From JAAYUJ01 sp963698165 (lineage in GTDB: Bacteria > Desulfobacterota > Syntrophobacteria > Syntrophobacterales > Syntrophobacteraceae), in contig CAVOPT010000010.1 in assembly GCA_963698165.1 (NCBI GenBank), positions 290,553 to 354,552 of the forward strand: 64,000 nt of DNA, given 5' to 3'. The notes beneath the pieces were generated by a model that saw nothing but the letters and a program-made list of their open reading frames with translations, was not told the origin of the DNA and ran no database searches. Below are positions 16,246 to 25,137 of this stretch, piece after piece; the stretch's first letter is position 1, and each line of letters begins with the position of its first letter. The translations under genes and the position numbers were made by a program.

Positions 16246-18756
16246 GTGAACAAGAGAATCTTGATGATGGCAATTCTGGCCTTGAGCATTGCGGTCGTCG
16301 CTTTTGCCCTCCCGGTCATGGCCCAGCAGGTCACCGGTGAGCTGGGCTCACCCGGCGCCACCACCACCATCGATGGAAAGCAGCTCCCCGCCCCCGACCC
16401 GAAATTCGGCGGCGAGATCAAGGACGACGCCCTCCAATCCAAGCCATGGTGGGCGCCGCGCGTTGTTCCGCCCAAGAAAGCGCCCAACATCCTGCTCATC
16501 ATGACCGACGACTCGGGCTTCGGCGTGCCGAGCACCTTCGGCGGCGTCATCCCGACCCCGACGATGGATCGCGTTGCCAAGACCGGGCTGCGCTACAATA
16601 ACATTCACTCCACCGCGCTCTGCTCGCCGACGCGCGCCGCGTTGATCACCGGTCGCAATCATCACTCGGCAGGCTTCGGCGTGATCTCCGAGCAGTCCAC
16701 GGGCTTCCCGGGGTACAACAGCATCCTCCCCAAGGACAAGGCCACCGTCGGGCGCATCCTCAAGGAAAACGGCTATGCGACGTCGTGGTTCGGCAAGGAC
16801 CACAACGTGCCGGCTTTCGCGGCCAGTCAGGTCGGGCCGTTTGACAATTGGCCCGTCGGGCAGGGTTTCGATTACTTCTACGGGTTCGTCGGAGGCGACG
16901 CCAACCAGTGGCAGCCGAACCTGTTCCGCAACACCACCCAGATCTTTCCGTTCGAAGGCAAGCCCGGCTGGAACCTCATCACCGGCATGGCGGATGACGC
17001 CATCGAATACCTTAACCGCATCAACCAAATCAAGCCGGACAAACCGTTTTTCCTCTACTACGTTCCCGGTGCCACGCACGCGCCGCACCACCCGACGAAG
17101 GAATGGGTGGACAAAATCCACAACATGCACCTCTTCGACGACGGCTGGAACAAGCTGCGGGAGCGGATTTTTGAGAACCAGAAGAAGCTCGGCGTGATTC
17201 CGGCGGACACCAAACTGGAGCCTTGGCCGACGAAAGTCATCAAGAACTGGGATGATTGCACGCCCGAGGAGAAGAAGCTCTATATCCGGCAGGTGGAAAT
17301 CTTCGCCGCCTATGAGGCCTACAACGACTACGAGATCGGCCGGGTCATTCAGGCCATCGAGGACATGGGCAAGTTGGACGACACGCTCATCATCTACATC
17401 AACGGCGACAACGGCACCAGTGCCGAAGGAGGGCCGCTTGGCACGCCCAACGAAGTCGCGTTCTTCAACGGCGTCGCCGTGCCGGTCGCAGATCAGATGA
17501 AGTGGTACGACGTCTGGGGCACCGAGCAGACTTACAACCACATGTCGGCGGGCTGGTCGTGGGCCTTTGATACGCCGTTCACCTGGTTCAAGCAAAACGC
17601 CTCGAAGCTCGGCGGCATCCGGCAGTGCATGGCGGTCTCCTGGCCGGGCCACATCAAGGACCAGGGCGCTCTCCGCGAGCAGTTCACGCACGTCATTGAC
17701 GTGGTGCCGACCATCCTCGAGGTCACCGGCATCTCCGCGCCCGAATCTGTGGACGGCATCAAGCAGGTGCCCATCGAAGGCACGAGCTTCGCCTACACCT
17801 TTGACGCCAAGAACGCCAAGGAACCGTCCCGACACAAGACCCAGTACTTCGAGATGATGGGCCAGTGGGCCTTGTATCACGAAGGCTGGCTGCTCAGCAC
17901 CCAGGTGAACCGCGCGCCGTGGGAAGCCTTCGGCGCCGCCAATCCCGACCCGCTCAACAACCAGGTCCTCGAACTCTACGACCTGAACACGGACTTCAGT
18001 CAGTCCCAAAACATCGCCGACAAGAATCCGGACAAAGTGAAAGCGATGAAGACGATGTTCATCGAGGAGGGGAAGAAATATCAGGTCTTCCCGCTGGACG
18101 CCTCGGTGGCGGCCCGCATCGTCGCCCCGCGCCCGAACATCACCGCCGGTCGCACCGAGTTCGTGTACACCAAACCGATGGTCGGCCTGCCGCAGGGTGA
18201 TTCGCCGATGTTGCTCGACGCGTCGTACACCATCACGGCGGACATCGAAGTGCCGCAGGGCGGCGCCGAGGGCATGATCCTGACCTCCGGCGGCCGGTTT
18301 GCCGGCTACGGCTTCTACCTGTTGAAAGGCAAGCCGGTATTCCTCTGGAACTTGATTGACCTGAAACGCATCAAGTGGGAAGGCCCCGAAGCGCTCGCCC
18401 CCGGCAAGCATACGCTGGAGTTCGACTTCAAGTATGACGGCCTCGGCCTCGGCACGCTGGCGTTCAACAACATGAGCGGTCTCGGTCGTTCCGGCACCGG
18501 CACGCTCAAGGTGGACGGCAAGGCGGTCCAAACCATCGCCATGGAGCGAACGCTGCCGATGATCCTGCAATGGGACGAGAGCTTCGACATCGGCTCGGAC
18601 ACCCTCACCGGTGTCAACGACGCCGACTACAAGCCGCCTTTCACCCTGACCGCCAAGCTCAACAAGCTGACGATCAAGGTGGACCGGCCGAAGCTGTCGC
18701 CCGAGGACATCAAGAAGCTGGAAGCGGGCATGCAGAAAGCCGCCGACGCGAAGTAA
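16246..18756 (+). CDS. Exported arylsulfatase (type I sulfatase), copy A
   Basis: An 836-residue exported sulfatase that should cleave sulfate esters in the periplasm or outside. GTG at 16246 follows AGGAGGA and gives a signal peptide (NKRILMMAILALSIAVVAFALPVMA); the upstream ATG frame does not. The catalytic domain has NILLIMTDDSGFG (metal-binding Asp pair), CSPTRA with Cys at about residue 126, to be converted to formylglycine, then GRNHHS and GKDHN. The last 200 residues, from about 640, are a beta-rich C-terminal domain. It is closely similar to the gene at 20427. No sulfatase-maturating enzyme is in the window. Substrate cannot be read from sequence. Confidence 0.9.
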   Translation: MNKRILMMAILALSIAVVAFALPVMAQQVTGELGSPGATTTIDGKQLPAPDPKFGGEIKDDALQSKPWWAPRVVPPKKAPNILLIMTDDSGFGVPSTFGGVIPTPTMDRVAKTGLRYNNIHSTALCSPTRAALITGRNHHSAGFGVISEQSTGFPGYNSILPKDKATVGRILKENGYATSWFGKDHNVPAFAASQVGPFDNWPVGQGFDYFYGFVGGDANQWQPNLFRNTTQIFPFEGKPGWNLITGMADDAIEYLNRINQIKPDKPFFLYYVPGATHAPHHPTKEWVDKIHNMHLFDDGWNKLRERIFENQKKLGVIPADTKLEPWPTKVIKNWDDCTPEEKKLYIRQVEIFAAYEAYNDYEIGRVIQAIEDMGKLDDTLIIYINGDNGTSAEGGPLGTPNEVAFFNGVAVPVADQMKWYDVWGTEQTYNHMSAGWSWAFDTPFTWFKQNASKLGGIRQCMAVSWPGHIKDQGALREQFTHVIDVVPTILEVTGISAPESVDGIKQVPIEGTSFAYTFDAKNAKEPSRHKTQYFEMMGQWALYHEGWLLSTQVNRAPWEAFGAANPDPLNNQVLELYDLNTDFSQSQNIADKNPDKVKAMKTMFIEEGKKYQVFPLDASVAARIVAPRPNITAGRTEFVYTKPMVGLPQGDSPMLLDASYTITADIEVPQGGAEGMILTSGGRFAGYGFYLLKGKPVFLWNLIDLKRIKWEGPEALAPGKHTLEFDFKYDGLGLGTLAFNNMSGLGRSGTGTLKVDGKAVQTIAMERTLPMILQWDESFDIGSDTLTGVNDADYKPPFTLTAKLNKLTIKVDRPKLSPEDIKKLEAGMQKAADAK

Positions 18757-18953
18757 GTGCTTTCGGTCGTGAACCGCGCAGGCCGTGCCTTAGGTGTCCT
18801 GCCCGGCAGCGCGCACACCAAAATCGTTTCGGTTGTGAACCACGCGGGCTGCTCCGCCGGGGGCGGCCCCGCATTCACGGTTGAGACTACAGAGTTCAGA
18901 TGAGACCCAGCCGGAAGCGACAGGAACCATATGGGAGAGGCAAACACTATCCA

Positions 18954-19115
18954 CCCAATCTGAGCGATTTTCTCCCCCTCCCCTCGCCCCTCCCACCAGG
19001 GGAGGGGAATCATAAGGTGGCTCCTCTCCCTCGATGGGAGAGGCCGGGTGAGGGTGAACTCATTGATCACACAGCACTTGTACCCACGAGGTGTGGGAGA
19101 ATCGCTCAACTTAGG
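18954..19115. mobile_element. MITE-like element, copy 2 (162 bp, inverted)
   Basis: Begins CCCAATCTGAGCGATT and ends AATCGCTCAACTTAGG. Across its length it matches the reverse complement of 6681-6841, including the internal CTCTCCC/GGGAGAGG palindrome and TTGATCACACAGCAC. No gene is encoded. It sits in the gap after the first sulfatase gene. Confidence 0.65.
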
Positions 19116-19261
19116 ATCCAGTCAGCGGGCCGAGGCAGTGAGAAGCATGCTTCTGCTGACAGGCGCTTCGCCGATTCTGGTGACGGCTTCCGGCAATGCC
19201 AAGAGCAAATACCTGGAGGCAGGGTGGAGGTGTTGGTTCATCCTGTCGTTTCAATGAGCTG

Positions 19262-19312
19262 AACACCTTATTTGATTGGGACGTGGAGGGCGGAGCTCTG
19301 CGACGCCGAATG
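19262..19312 (+). repeat. Direct repeat flanking toxin-antitoxin pair, left copy
   Basis: AACACCTTATTTGATTGGGA followed by CGTGGAGGGCGGAGCTCTGC and GACGCCG matches 20204-20254 with a handful of changes, in the same orientation. Confidence 0.55.
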
Positions 19313-19349
19313 GAAACCGTCGGGTGTGAAGCGATGCTCAGGCCTTTGT

Positions 19350-19790
19350 CTAATCCCCGGCAAGAGGGTCTCGAACATCGAGGAAAGGGAATTTGAGGAA
19401 GTCCCGGTCATGGGTGTACAAGGTTTTTACGCCATGGTAGCGAAGCAAAGCCGTCAGATGGGCATCCGGCACCAGGTTTCCCCGGGTGGGAACCTCTGAC
19501 GTGGTGGCACGGTAGACGGCCCAGAATCCTTCGTCTTCGGATAGAAATCGCGCGTGAGGAAGGTTCAGAAGGGTTTCGATATTAGCCATAGCTTCATCGG
19601 GGGATAAGGGATGATCAAACACAGCGGGGTGCGTGGCAATGCGCAAATAGCTCATGACCGTCGGCCATCCCAAGGAGAAGACTTCTTTTTGAACGATACA
19701 GGACGCGATGAATGAGTTGGCCCGCTCAAAGTGAGGGCTGCCGGTGTCAGAGGCATAAAGCAGGATATTGACGTCAATGGCAAAACTCAT
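19350..19790 (-). CDS. PIN-domain (VapC-like) toxin
   Basis: A 146-residue PIN-domain protein, expected to be a metal-dependent RNase that inhibits growth when free of its antitoxin. The start MSFAIDVNILLYASD carries the first conserved Asp (residue 6); an acidic cluster lies mid-protein (SPDEAMANIETLL) and the end has VPDAHLTALLRYHGVKTLYT with HDRDF, the usual C-terminal Asp residues. Its ATG overlaps the antitoxin stop by four bases, the standard order antitoxin then toxin. The pair lies between 51-bp direct repeats, suggesting acquisition as a unit. Confidence 0.85.
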   Translation of the reverse strand: MSFAIDVNILLYASDTGSPHFERANSFIASCIVQKEVFSLGWPTVMSYLRIATHPAVFDHPLSPDEAMANIETLLNLPHARFLSEDEGFWAVYRATTSEVPTRGNLVPDAHLTALLRYHGVKTLYTHDRDFLKFPFLDVRDPLAGD

Positions 19791-20050
19791 GGTGATTTGG
19801 AACTCTTGTAAGGCGGCGGTTCGCTTTCCATGGCCGCATATACCGCCTCGCGATCCGCTAAGTCAATGCGGGCGCCCATTCGTTTTGAAATCCATTTGGG
19901 CGGCCTGCTTGGGGCCTTGGCTGATTTGCGTTCACCAAGGGCCTCGGCCAGCAGGTCAGAAATGAGCCTGCCGAGGGATTTTCCCTCTTTTCGCTGGATC
20001 TTTTTCAGATCCTTCAGAACGGGGGTATCAATATCGACTGTCGTTCGCAT
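19787..20050 (-). CDS. Ribbon-helix-helix antitoxin
   Basis: An 87-residue protein whose first 45 residues, MRTTVDIDTPVLKDLKKIQ to SLGRLISDLLAEALGE, form a ribbon-helix-helix DNA-binding domain as in CopG/VapB-type antitoxins. The C-terminal half (PPKWISKRMGARIDLADREA) would wrap the PIN toxin encoded just downstream. The start at 20050 fits the domain; a longer form from 20071 adds seven residues. By analogy it represses its own operon together with the toxin. TTGTTTTGTTTGACAA at about 20091-20106 lies just upstream and could contain the promoter region. Confidence 0.82.
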   Translation of the reverse strand: MRTTVDIDTPVLKDLKKIQRKEGKSLGRLISDLLAEALGERKSAKAPSRPPKWISKRMGARIDLADREAVYAAMESEPPPYKSSKSP

Positions 20051-20203
20051 GGTGCGTTGATGATGGCACAAAACGCATCAGATGTCAAGGATTGTTTTGT
20101 TTGACAATCGGTGGCTTTTCGCAGCTCCAATAGGGGATGCTGGTCTGACTGAGAAGAGCGGGAGGGCTCGCATGGCTCGCCCCTCCAAGGTGCCCCTCCA
20201 CGA

Positions 20204-20254
20204 AACACCTTATTTGATTTGGATGTGGAGGGTGGAGATCTGCGACGCCGGACT
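20204..20254 (+). repeat. Direct repeat flanking toxin-antitoxin pair, right copy
   Basis: Same sequence as 19262-19312 with a few substitutions (GATTTGGATGTGGAGGGTGG in place of GATTGGGACGTGGAGGGCGG). The rest of the gap to 20426 holds no gene; AGAGGAGG before 20427 is the Shine-Dalgarno of the next gene. Confidence 0.55.
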
Positions 20255-20426
20255 GTGTGTCGATTACCAACAACCTAAGCCATAAAAGCAAGAACTTGTG
20301 AAAACAAGACTGGTTCTAACAATGACTCTGGCATTCATCGTTGCCAATCGCGTACGGCGGCGCACCACTTTCGCGGCCTGCGAATGTCGCTGTTGACAAC
20401 ACCACGTCAAAGAGGAGGGACCTCGT

Positions 20427-22895
20427 ATGAAAGCAGTCAAGCTGGTCGTCGCCATAACGGTTTCAGTTGTCGCCTTTGCGCTCTATGCTTCATGCTGCAT
20501 TGCGCAGCAAGTCACCGGTGAGCTGGGCTCGCCCGGCGCCACCACGACCCTCGATGGCAAGCAGCTTCCGCCGCCCGATCCGACGTTCGGCGGGGTGATC
20601 AAGGAAAAGGCCTCGGAGTCGAAAGCCTGGTGGGCGCCACGCGTCGTGCCGCCGAAAGGCGCGCCCAACGTGTTGCTGATCATGACGGACGATAGCGGCT
20701 TCGGTGCGCCGGGCACCTTCGGCGGGGTCGTCCCGACACCGGCACTGGATCGCATCGCGAAAACCGGGCTGCGTTACACGAATTTCCACTCCACGTCGCT
20801 CTGCTCCCCGACGCGCGCGGCGATCATCACCGGGCGCAACCATCACTCGGTTGGCTTCGGCGTGGTCGGCGAGATAGCGACGGGATTCCCGGGTTACGAC
20901 TCAATCATCCCGCTTGAGAAAGGCACCATCGGTGACATCCTGAAGGCGAACGGGTATGCGACTTCCTGGTTCGGCAAGGACCACAACACGCCTTTCTATC
21001 AGGCGACCCAGGCCGGGCCCTTCGACCAGTGGCCGAACGGCATGGGCTTCGAGTACTTCTATGGCTTCGTCGGCGGCGACGCCAGCCAGTGGCAGCCGAA
21101 CCTGTTCCGCAATACGACGGCCATCTACCCCTTCCAGGGCAATCCAGGCTGGAACCTGACCACGGACATGGCCGACGAGGCGATCCAGTACATGAAGGAG
21201 CTCAAGGAGATCGCGCCCGGCAAGCCGTGGCTCGTCTACTACGTGCCGGGCGGCACCCACGCCCCGCATCATCCGACGCCGGAGTGGATACAGAAGATCA
21301 GCGACATGCACCTCTTCGACGAGGGCTGGAACAAGGTGCGCGAGACCATCTTCGCCAACCAGAAGCGGCTGGGCATCATGCCCGAGAACGCGAAGCTCAC
21401 GCCCTGGCCGGACGGTCAGGCCGAATTTGGCGGCGCGAAGCTTCCGCAGTGGGATTCCCTCAGTTGGGATGAGAAGAAGCTCTTCATCAAGCAGGCCAAC
21501 GTCTTCGGGGCCTACCTTGCCTACACGGACCACGAGATCGGCCGCGTGATCCAGACGGTCGAAGACCTGGGCGAGCTCGACAACACCCTGATCATCTACA
21601 TCGCCGGCGACAACGGCGCGAGCGCGGAAGGCATGCTCAACGGCACGCCGAACGAGTTCACCACCTTCAACGGGGTTGCCGTGCCGGTCAAGGACCAGTT
21701 CCTCTGGTACGAATTCTGGGGGTCCGACCGGACCTTCCCGCACTTTGCGGCACCCTGGGCCTGGGCGATGGACACGCCGTTCAAGTGGATGAAGCAGGTG
21801 GCGTCGCACTTCGGCGGGACGGCCCAGGGCCTGGCCATGTCGTGGCCCGGCCACATCAAGGACCTGGGCGGCATCCGGCGCCAGTTCCACCATGTCATCG
21901 ACATCGTGCCGACCATCCTCGAAGCGGCCGGCATCTCGCAACCCGAGACGATCGACGGCATCAAGCAGCACCCCATCGAAGGCACGAGCATGGCCTACAC
22001 CTGGGACAAGGCGAACGCCAACGCACCCACCCGGCACACGACGCAATACTTCGAGATGCTCGGCAACCGCGCCATCTATCACGAGGGCTGGGTGGCGACC
22101 ACGACCCCGGCGACGCTCCCGTGGGAGCTCAGCACCAAGCCGGCGCCCGACGTGATCACCGGGTACAACTGGGAGCTCTACAACGTCATGGAGGATCCCA
22201 CCGAGTCCAACGACCTGGCGGCCAAGATGCCGGAGAAGCTCAAGCAGCTGCAGGACCTCTTCTACGCCGAGGCGAAGAAGTACGACGTGCTGCCGCTCGA
22301 CAACACGTCGCTGACGCGTTGGACCGCGCCGAAGCCTAGCCTGACGGCTGGGCGAACGGTCTTCACCTATACGGGAGGACTGACCGGCGTGCCGCAAAGC
22401 GGTGCCCCGAACATCCTGGGCAAGTCTTACACCATCACCGCCGAGGTAACGATTCCCGAAGGTGGCGCGGAAGGCATGATCGTCACCGAAGGCGGGCGCT
22501 TCGGCGGCTACGGACTCTTTCTGAGCAAGGGCGAGTTGGGAATTGGTCGGGGCAAGCCGGTGTTCCTCTACAACCTGCTCGACCTCAAGCGCACGACCTG
22601 GGAAGGGCCTGAGCTGGGCGCCGGCAAGCACACCATCGTCTTCGATTTCAAGTCCGATGGTCCGGGCTTGGGCAAGGGAGGGAAGGGCGTGCTCTCCGTG
22701 GACGGCAAGGAAGTGGCCAAGAATTCCATGGAACACACCACCCCGATCACCTTCCCGGAGGACGAAACCTTCGACATCGGCCAGGACACGCGCACCGGCG
22801 TCGCGATGCTGGAGTATCGCTACGATGTTCCGTTCAAGTTCACCGGCAAGATCGACAAGCTGACCTTCAAGCTCGAACCCTTCAAGCCGGAGTAG
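20427..22895 (+). CDS. Exported arylsulfatase (type I sulfatase), copy B
   Basis: An 822-residue paralog of the 16246 gene with the same layout: signal peptide (MKAVKLVVAITVSVVAFALYASCCIA-QQ), the shared opening VTGELGSPGATTTLDGKQL, metal-binding NVLLIMTDDSGFG, and CSPTRA with the formylglycine Cys at about residue 126, the same position as in copy A. The C-terminal beta domain follows residue 640 (SLTAGRTVFTYTGGL, SYTITAEVTIPEGGAEGMI). AGAGGAGGG supports the ATG. The two copies differ in many residues, so they are an old duplication or separate acquisitions, and may act on different sulfate esters. Confidence 0.9.
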   Translation: MKAVKLVVAITVSVVAFALYASCCIAQQVTGELGSPGATTTLDGKQLPPPDPTFGGVIKEKASESKAWWAPRVVPPKGAPNVLLIMTDDSGFGAPGTFGGVVPTPALDRIAKTGLRYTNFHSTSLCSPTRAAIITGRNHHSVGFGVVGEIATGFPGYDSIIPLEKGTIGDILKANGYATSWFGKDHNTPFYQATQAGPFDQWPNGMGFEYFYGFVGGDASQWQPNLFRNTTAIYPFQGNPGWNLTTDMADEAIQYMKELKEIAPGKPWLVYYVPGGTHAPHHPTPEWIQKISDMHLFDEGWNKVRETIFANQKRLGIMPENAKLTPWPDGQAEFGGAKLPQWDSLSWDEKKLFIKQANVFGAYLAYTDHEIGRVIQTVEDLGELDNTLIIYIAGDNGASAEGMLNGTPNEFTTFNGVAVPVKDQFLWYEFWGSDRTFPHFAAPWAWAMDTPFKWMKQVASHFGGTAQGLAMSWPGHIKDLGGIRRQFHHVIDIVPTILEAAGISQPETIDGIKQHPIEGTSMAYTWDKANANAPTRHTTQYFEMLGNRAIYHEGWVATTTPATLPWELSTKPAPDVITGYNWELYNVMEDPTESNDLAAKMPEKLKQLQDLFYAEAKKYDVLPLDNTSLTRWTAPKPSLTAGRTVFTYTGGLTGVPQSGAPNILGKSYTITAEVTIPEGGAEGMIVTEGGRFGGYGLFLSKGELGIGRGKPVFLYNLLDLKRTTWEGPELGAGKHTIVFDFKSDGPGLGKGGKGVLSVDGKEVAKNSMEHTTPITFPEDETFDIGQDTRTGVAMLEYRYDVPFKFTGKIDKLTFKLEPFKPE

Positions 22896-23038
22896 AGCCC
22901 GGAGGCAGGGACGGCTGATCGCCCAGGGCCGGGGGCGCCGCATCGGCGGTAGGAGAGGCCAAACATGCGGAGAACCGCTAGCCGCTTCCAGCCATTGCGA
23001 ACCGGATCGAGAGCGCGAAAGGACTGGAAACAGACGCG

Positions 23039-23392
23039 ATGAAAAAGGTGCTTGTTCTCGCTGCTGTCAGTGAGGCCGCGACCGGGTTGGCGTTGCTGAT
23101 TCTGCCGTCGCTCGTTGGGCGGTTGTTGCTCGGAGGGGAGCTTACCGGCGTCGCCATTCCGGTAGCGCGCGTGCTCGGCATCGCCCTGATCGCCCTGGGA
23201 GTGGCCTGCTGGCCGGGCCCGCCGCTGGTCGGCATGTTGACCTACAGTGCGGTCGTCACACTGTATCTCGCCTACGTCGGCTTCGCGGGCGGTATGAGCG
23301 GCATACTCCTGTGGCCGGCGGTCGTCCTGCACGTGATCCTGACGGCACTTTTGGCTCGGGCATCGACAGGCGACAAGGAGACGAAAACATAG
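23039..23392 (+). CDS. Small four-helix membrane protein
   Basis: A 117-residue very hydrophobic protein with about four membrane helices: VLVLAAVSEAATGLALLIL, VARVLGIALIALGVACWP, VGMLTYSAVVTLYLAYVGF and SGILLWPAVVLHVILTALL, then a short charged tail. I recall similar small hypothetical proteins near sulfatase or DUF1254-type genes but know no function. The Shine-Dalgarno is poor. It follows sulfatase copy B by 143 bases on the same strand and may be in the same transcript. Confidence 0.6.
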   Translation: MKKVLVLAAVSEAATGLALLILPSLVGRLLLGGELTGVAIPVARVLGIALIALGVACWPGPPLVGMLTYSAVVTLYLAYVGFAGGMSGILLWPAVVLHVILTALLARASTGDKETKT

Positions 23393-23610
23393 AGGAATAG
23401 ACCGTGCCCGCCTGGTCTTATCCGACACGACTCGCACTTCAGACCACCCCAGGACAGACGGCGTCGTCACAATCATGGACCATTAGCCGGCGATCCAATG
23501 AGTGACGGGTTCGGGCCGAGGCGGCGAGCACGCTTCCGCGAATAGCGCCACGGTGATCGGATGCCCGGGGCTGAGCACCTGAAGTAACTCCCGAGGAGAA
23601 CAATCGGCTC
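23393..23610. other. Gap without recognised feature
   Basis: Between the small membrane protein and the second copy of the small exported protein I see no gene, RNA gene or clear repeat. The duplicated block starts at about 23736. Confidence 0.4.
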
Positions 23611-23985
23611 ATGGAGGCGGCCGAGCGACAAGGCGAACATGCGGATGAAGGAAGAGAAGATCTCGGATCAACCACAACGCACACAAAGGAGAAAGACAGG
23701 ATCAGACGTTCTTGCCTTTTGGCACCGGCAATCGTGCTGCTTTACGCCGGCATCGCCCGCGCTCAGGAGTACCCGATCATGAACATGATCGCCGACAAGG
23801 TCATCCAGAGGTACCAGCAATCGACTTGCCAGGATCTGTGGCAGAAGAAGGGCAAGGCCAAGTCAGCGCAGGAACAGCAGGCCATTCAGCTTCTGCGCGG
23901 TGATCCCCGGATGCGCCAGGCATTCATCAACAAAGTGGCTCCCCCCATCGCCAACAAGATGTTCGAATGCGGCATGATTCCGTGA
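23611..23985 (+). CDS. Small exported protein, copy 2, start uncertain
   Basis: From about 23736 the sequence repeats the gene at 13853; the mature proteins differ by one residue (DPRMRQ for DPQMRQ). The AAAGGAG ribosome site is kept, but the position of the ATG of copy 1 reads AGG (23698-23700), so the original start is lost. The only upstream in-frame ATG is at 23611, which would add about 29 residues of unrelated sequence before a weakened signal peptide (RSCLLAPAIVLLYAGIARA). Either a non-standard codon (ATC at 23701) is used or the copy is silent. Confidence 0.45.
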   Translation: MEAAERQGEHADEGREDLGSTTTHTKEKDRIRRSCLLAPAIVLLYAGIARAQEYPIMNMIADKVIQRYQQSTCQDLWQKKGKAKSAQEQQAIQLLRGDPRMRQAFINKVAPPIANKMFECGMIP

Positions 23986-24086
23986 ATGTCGAAGGGCGGC
24001 TATTTCGATCCAGTCGCTCTTGGGGTGAGAATGACAAGATTCAGCGCATATCTGCAGAACAAAGTGACCAACATATGGACCGTCAC

Positions 24087-24180
24087 CCCGGCGAATCCCG
24101 GATCGTGGTCCGGGACAGGCGCCGGGGTCCAAACGAATCATTGAATGGCTGGATTCCGGCTTTCGCCGGAATGATGGCTG
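24087..24180. repeat. REP-like composite element
   Basis: CCCCGGCGAATCCCGGATCG and GGCGCCGGGGTCC pair as one imperfect palindrome, followed by ATTCCGGCTTTCGCCGGAAT as a second perfect hairpin. The same composite recurs at 33345-33440 and, without the second hairpin, at 14242. Confidence 0.6.
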
Positions 24181-24238
24181 GATATTGGAGACTCAGTTCT
24201 GTGGACTTTACTGGGCACGGAAAGAAAGGATTTACATT

Positions 24239-24691
24239 ATGTCTCTTGTGATTCCTTGCTGCACTCATACGGGAAAAAAGCTCATTTCAACGGCCATCCT
24301 GCTGCTACTCTTGAGCGCTTCGGTCGCGATCCTTGCGCTGCCAATGGCTACTGCCGCCGATACGCCACAATCCGCAGGGGAAATTGAGGTACAGCGTCTC
24401 ATCGGGCGTTGGGTCCGACCCGATGGGGGGTACATCCTCGAGCTCAAGGAGATCGGCAAGGACGGCGCCCTGAAGGCGGCTTACTTCAATCCTCGGCCGA
24501 TCAACGTCTCGCAAGCGCAGATCCGCCGAAACGAAGGCGAGATCACCGTTTTCATCGAGCTGCGCGATGTCAACTACCCCGGTTCCACATACAACCTGCG
24601 ATACGACCCTGAGACCGACCGGCTGACAGGGGCCTATTTCCAGGCGGTACATGGTGAAACCTATAAGATCGAATTCCTGAGGGCCAAGTGA
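24239..24691 (+). CDS. Exported small beta-domain protein of unknown function
   Basis: A 150-residue exported protein, the intact version of the broken gene at 14365. The signal region is long (about 40 residues, KKLISTAILLLLLSASVAIL then ATA-ADT). The mature domain, IEVQRLIGRWVRPDGGYILE to YFQAVHGETYKIEFLRAK, is rich in beta-strands with a GRW near its start and looks lipocalin-like, but I cannot assign a named family. ATG at 24239 is chosen because an upstream in-frame ATG at 24185 adds soluble sequence before the signal. It may bind a small hydrophobic ligand; that is only inference. Confidence 0.65.
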   Translation: MSLVIPCCTHTGKKLISTAILLLLLSASVAILALPMATAADTPQSAGEIEVQRLIGRWVRPDGGYILELKEIGKDGALKAAYFNPRPINVSQAQIRRNEGEITVFIELRDVNYPGSTYNLRYDPETDRLTGAYFQAVHGETYKIEFLRAK

Positions 24692-24732
24692 CGTGTATGC
24701 TTTACCGTGAATACTTGGTTTGACTGCGTGTA

Positions 24733-25137
24733 ATGAGCGATTCATCATGTGGCAGGGGGATGAGGAAGGGCGGAAGGATCAACACCATCGGGTCAGAATC
24801 AAACATCGCTGCCTTACTGACGCTGGCAGTGGGTGTTTCGCTGCTCTCCAGTTCAATCCTGTCCCTTGCCCTTGGGGCAGAAATGAAGCCCACTTCTGAA
24901 GCCAAGGGGTTTGCAGGATCCCAGAGCTGCCGGGAATGCCACAAGCGGTTCTACCAACTCTGGTCCACCTCGTCCCACGGGCTCGCCATGCAGCCTTACA
25001 CCGAAGCCCTGGCGAAGGAGAAACTCACCCCGCAGAAGGAGGACCTGGTCGTCGGCGCGTTCCGCTACCGTGCCGAGATCGCCAAGGGTCAGGGCTGGGT
25101 TCTCGAAACAGGCCCTAATACTACAACGAGGCTTTGA
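24733..25137 (+). pseudogene. Truncated multiheme cytochrome c gene
   Basis: The frame gives a hydrophobic export segment (IAALLTLAVGVSLLSSSILSLA), then FAGSQSCRECHKRFYQLWS with one CxxCH heme site, and HGLAMQPYTEALAKEKLTPQ. This is the beginning of a cytochrome c of the c552/c554 type with TPR-like partners, normally several hundred residues long with more heme sites. At 25121 the reading frame runs into a short inverted-repeat element and stops after TTTRL. Only about 125 native residues remain, so it should not make a working cytochrome. Confidence 0.72.

Noticed and set aside
16348..18570. 740-codon minus-strand open frame opposite sulfatase A
   Set aside because: Antisense shadow. The plus-strand gene carries catalytic motifs; this frame has none. 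The same applies to 20901-22943 opposite sulfatase B and 12273-13787 opposite the DUF1254 gene.
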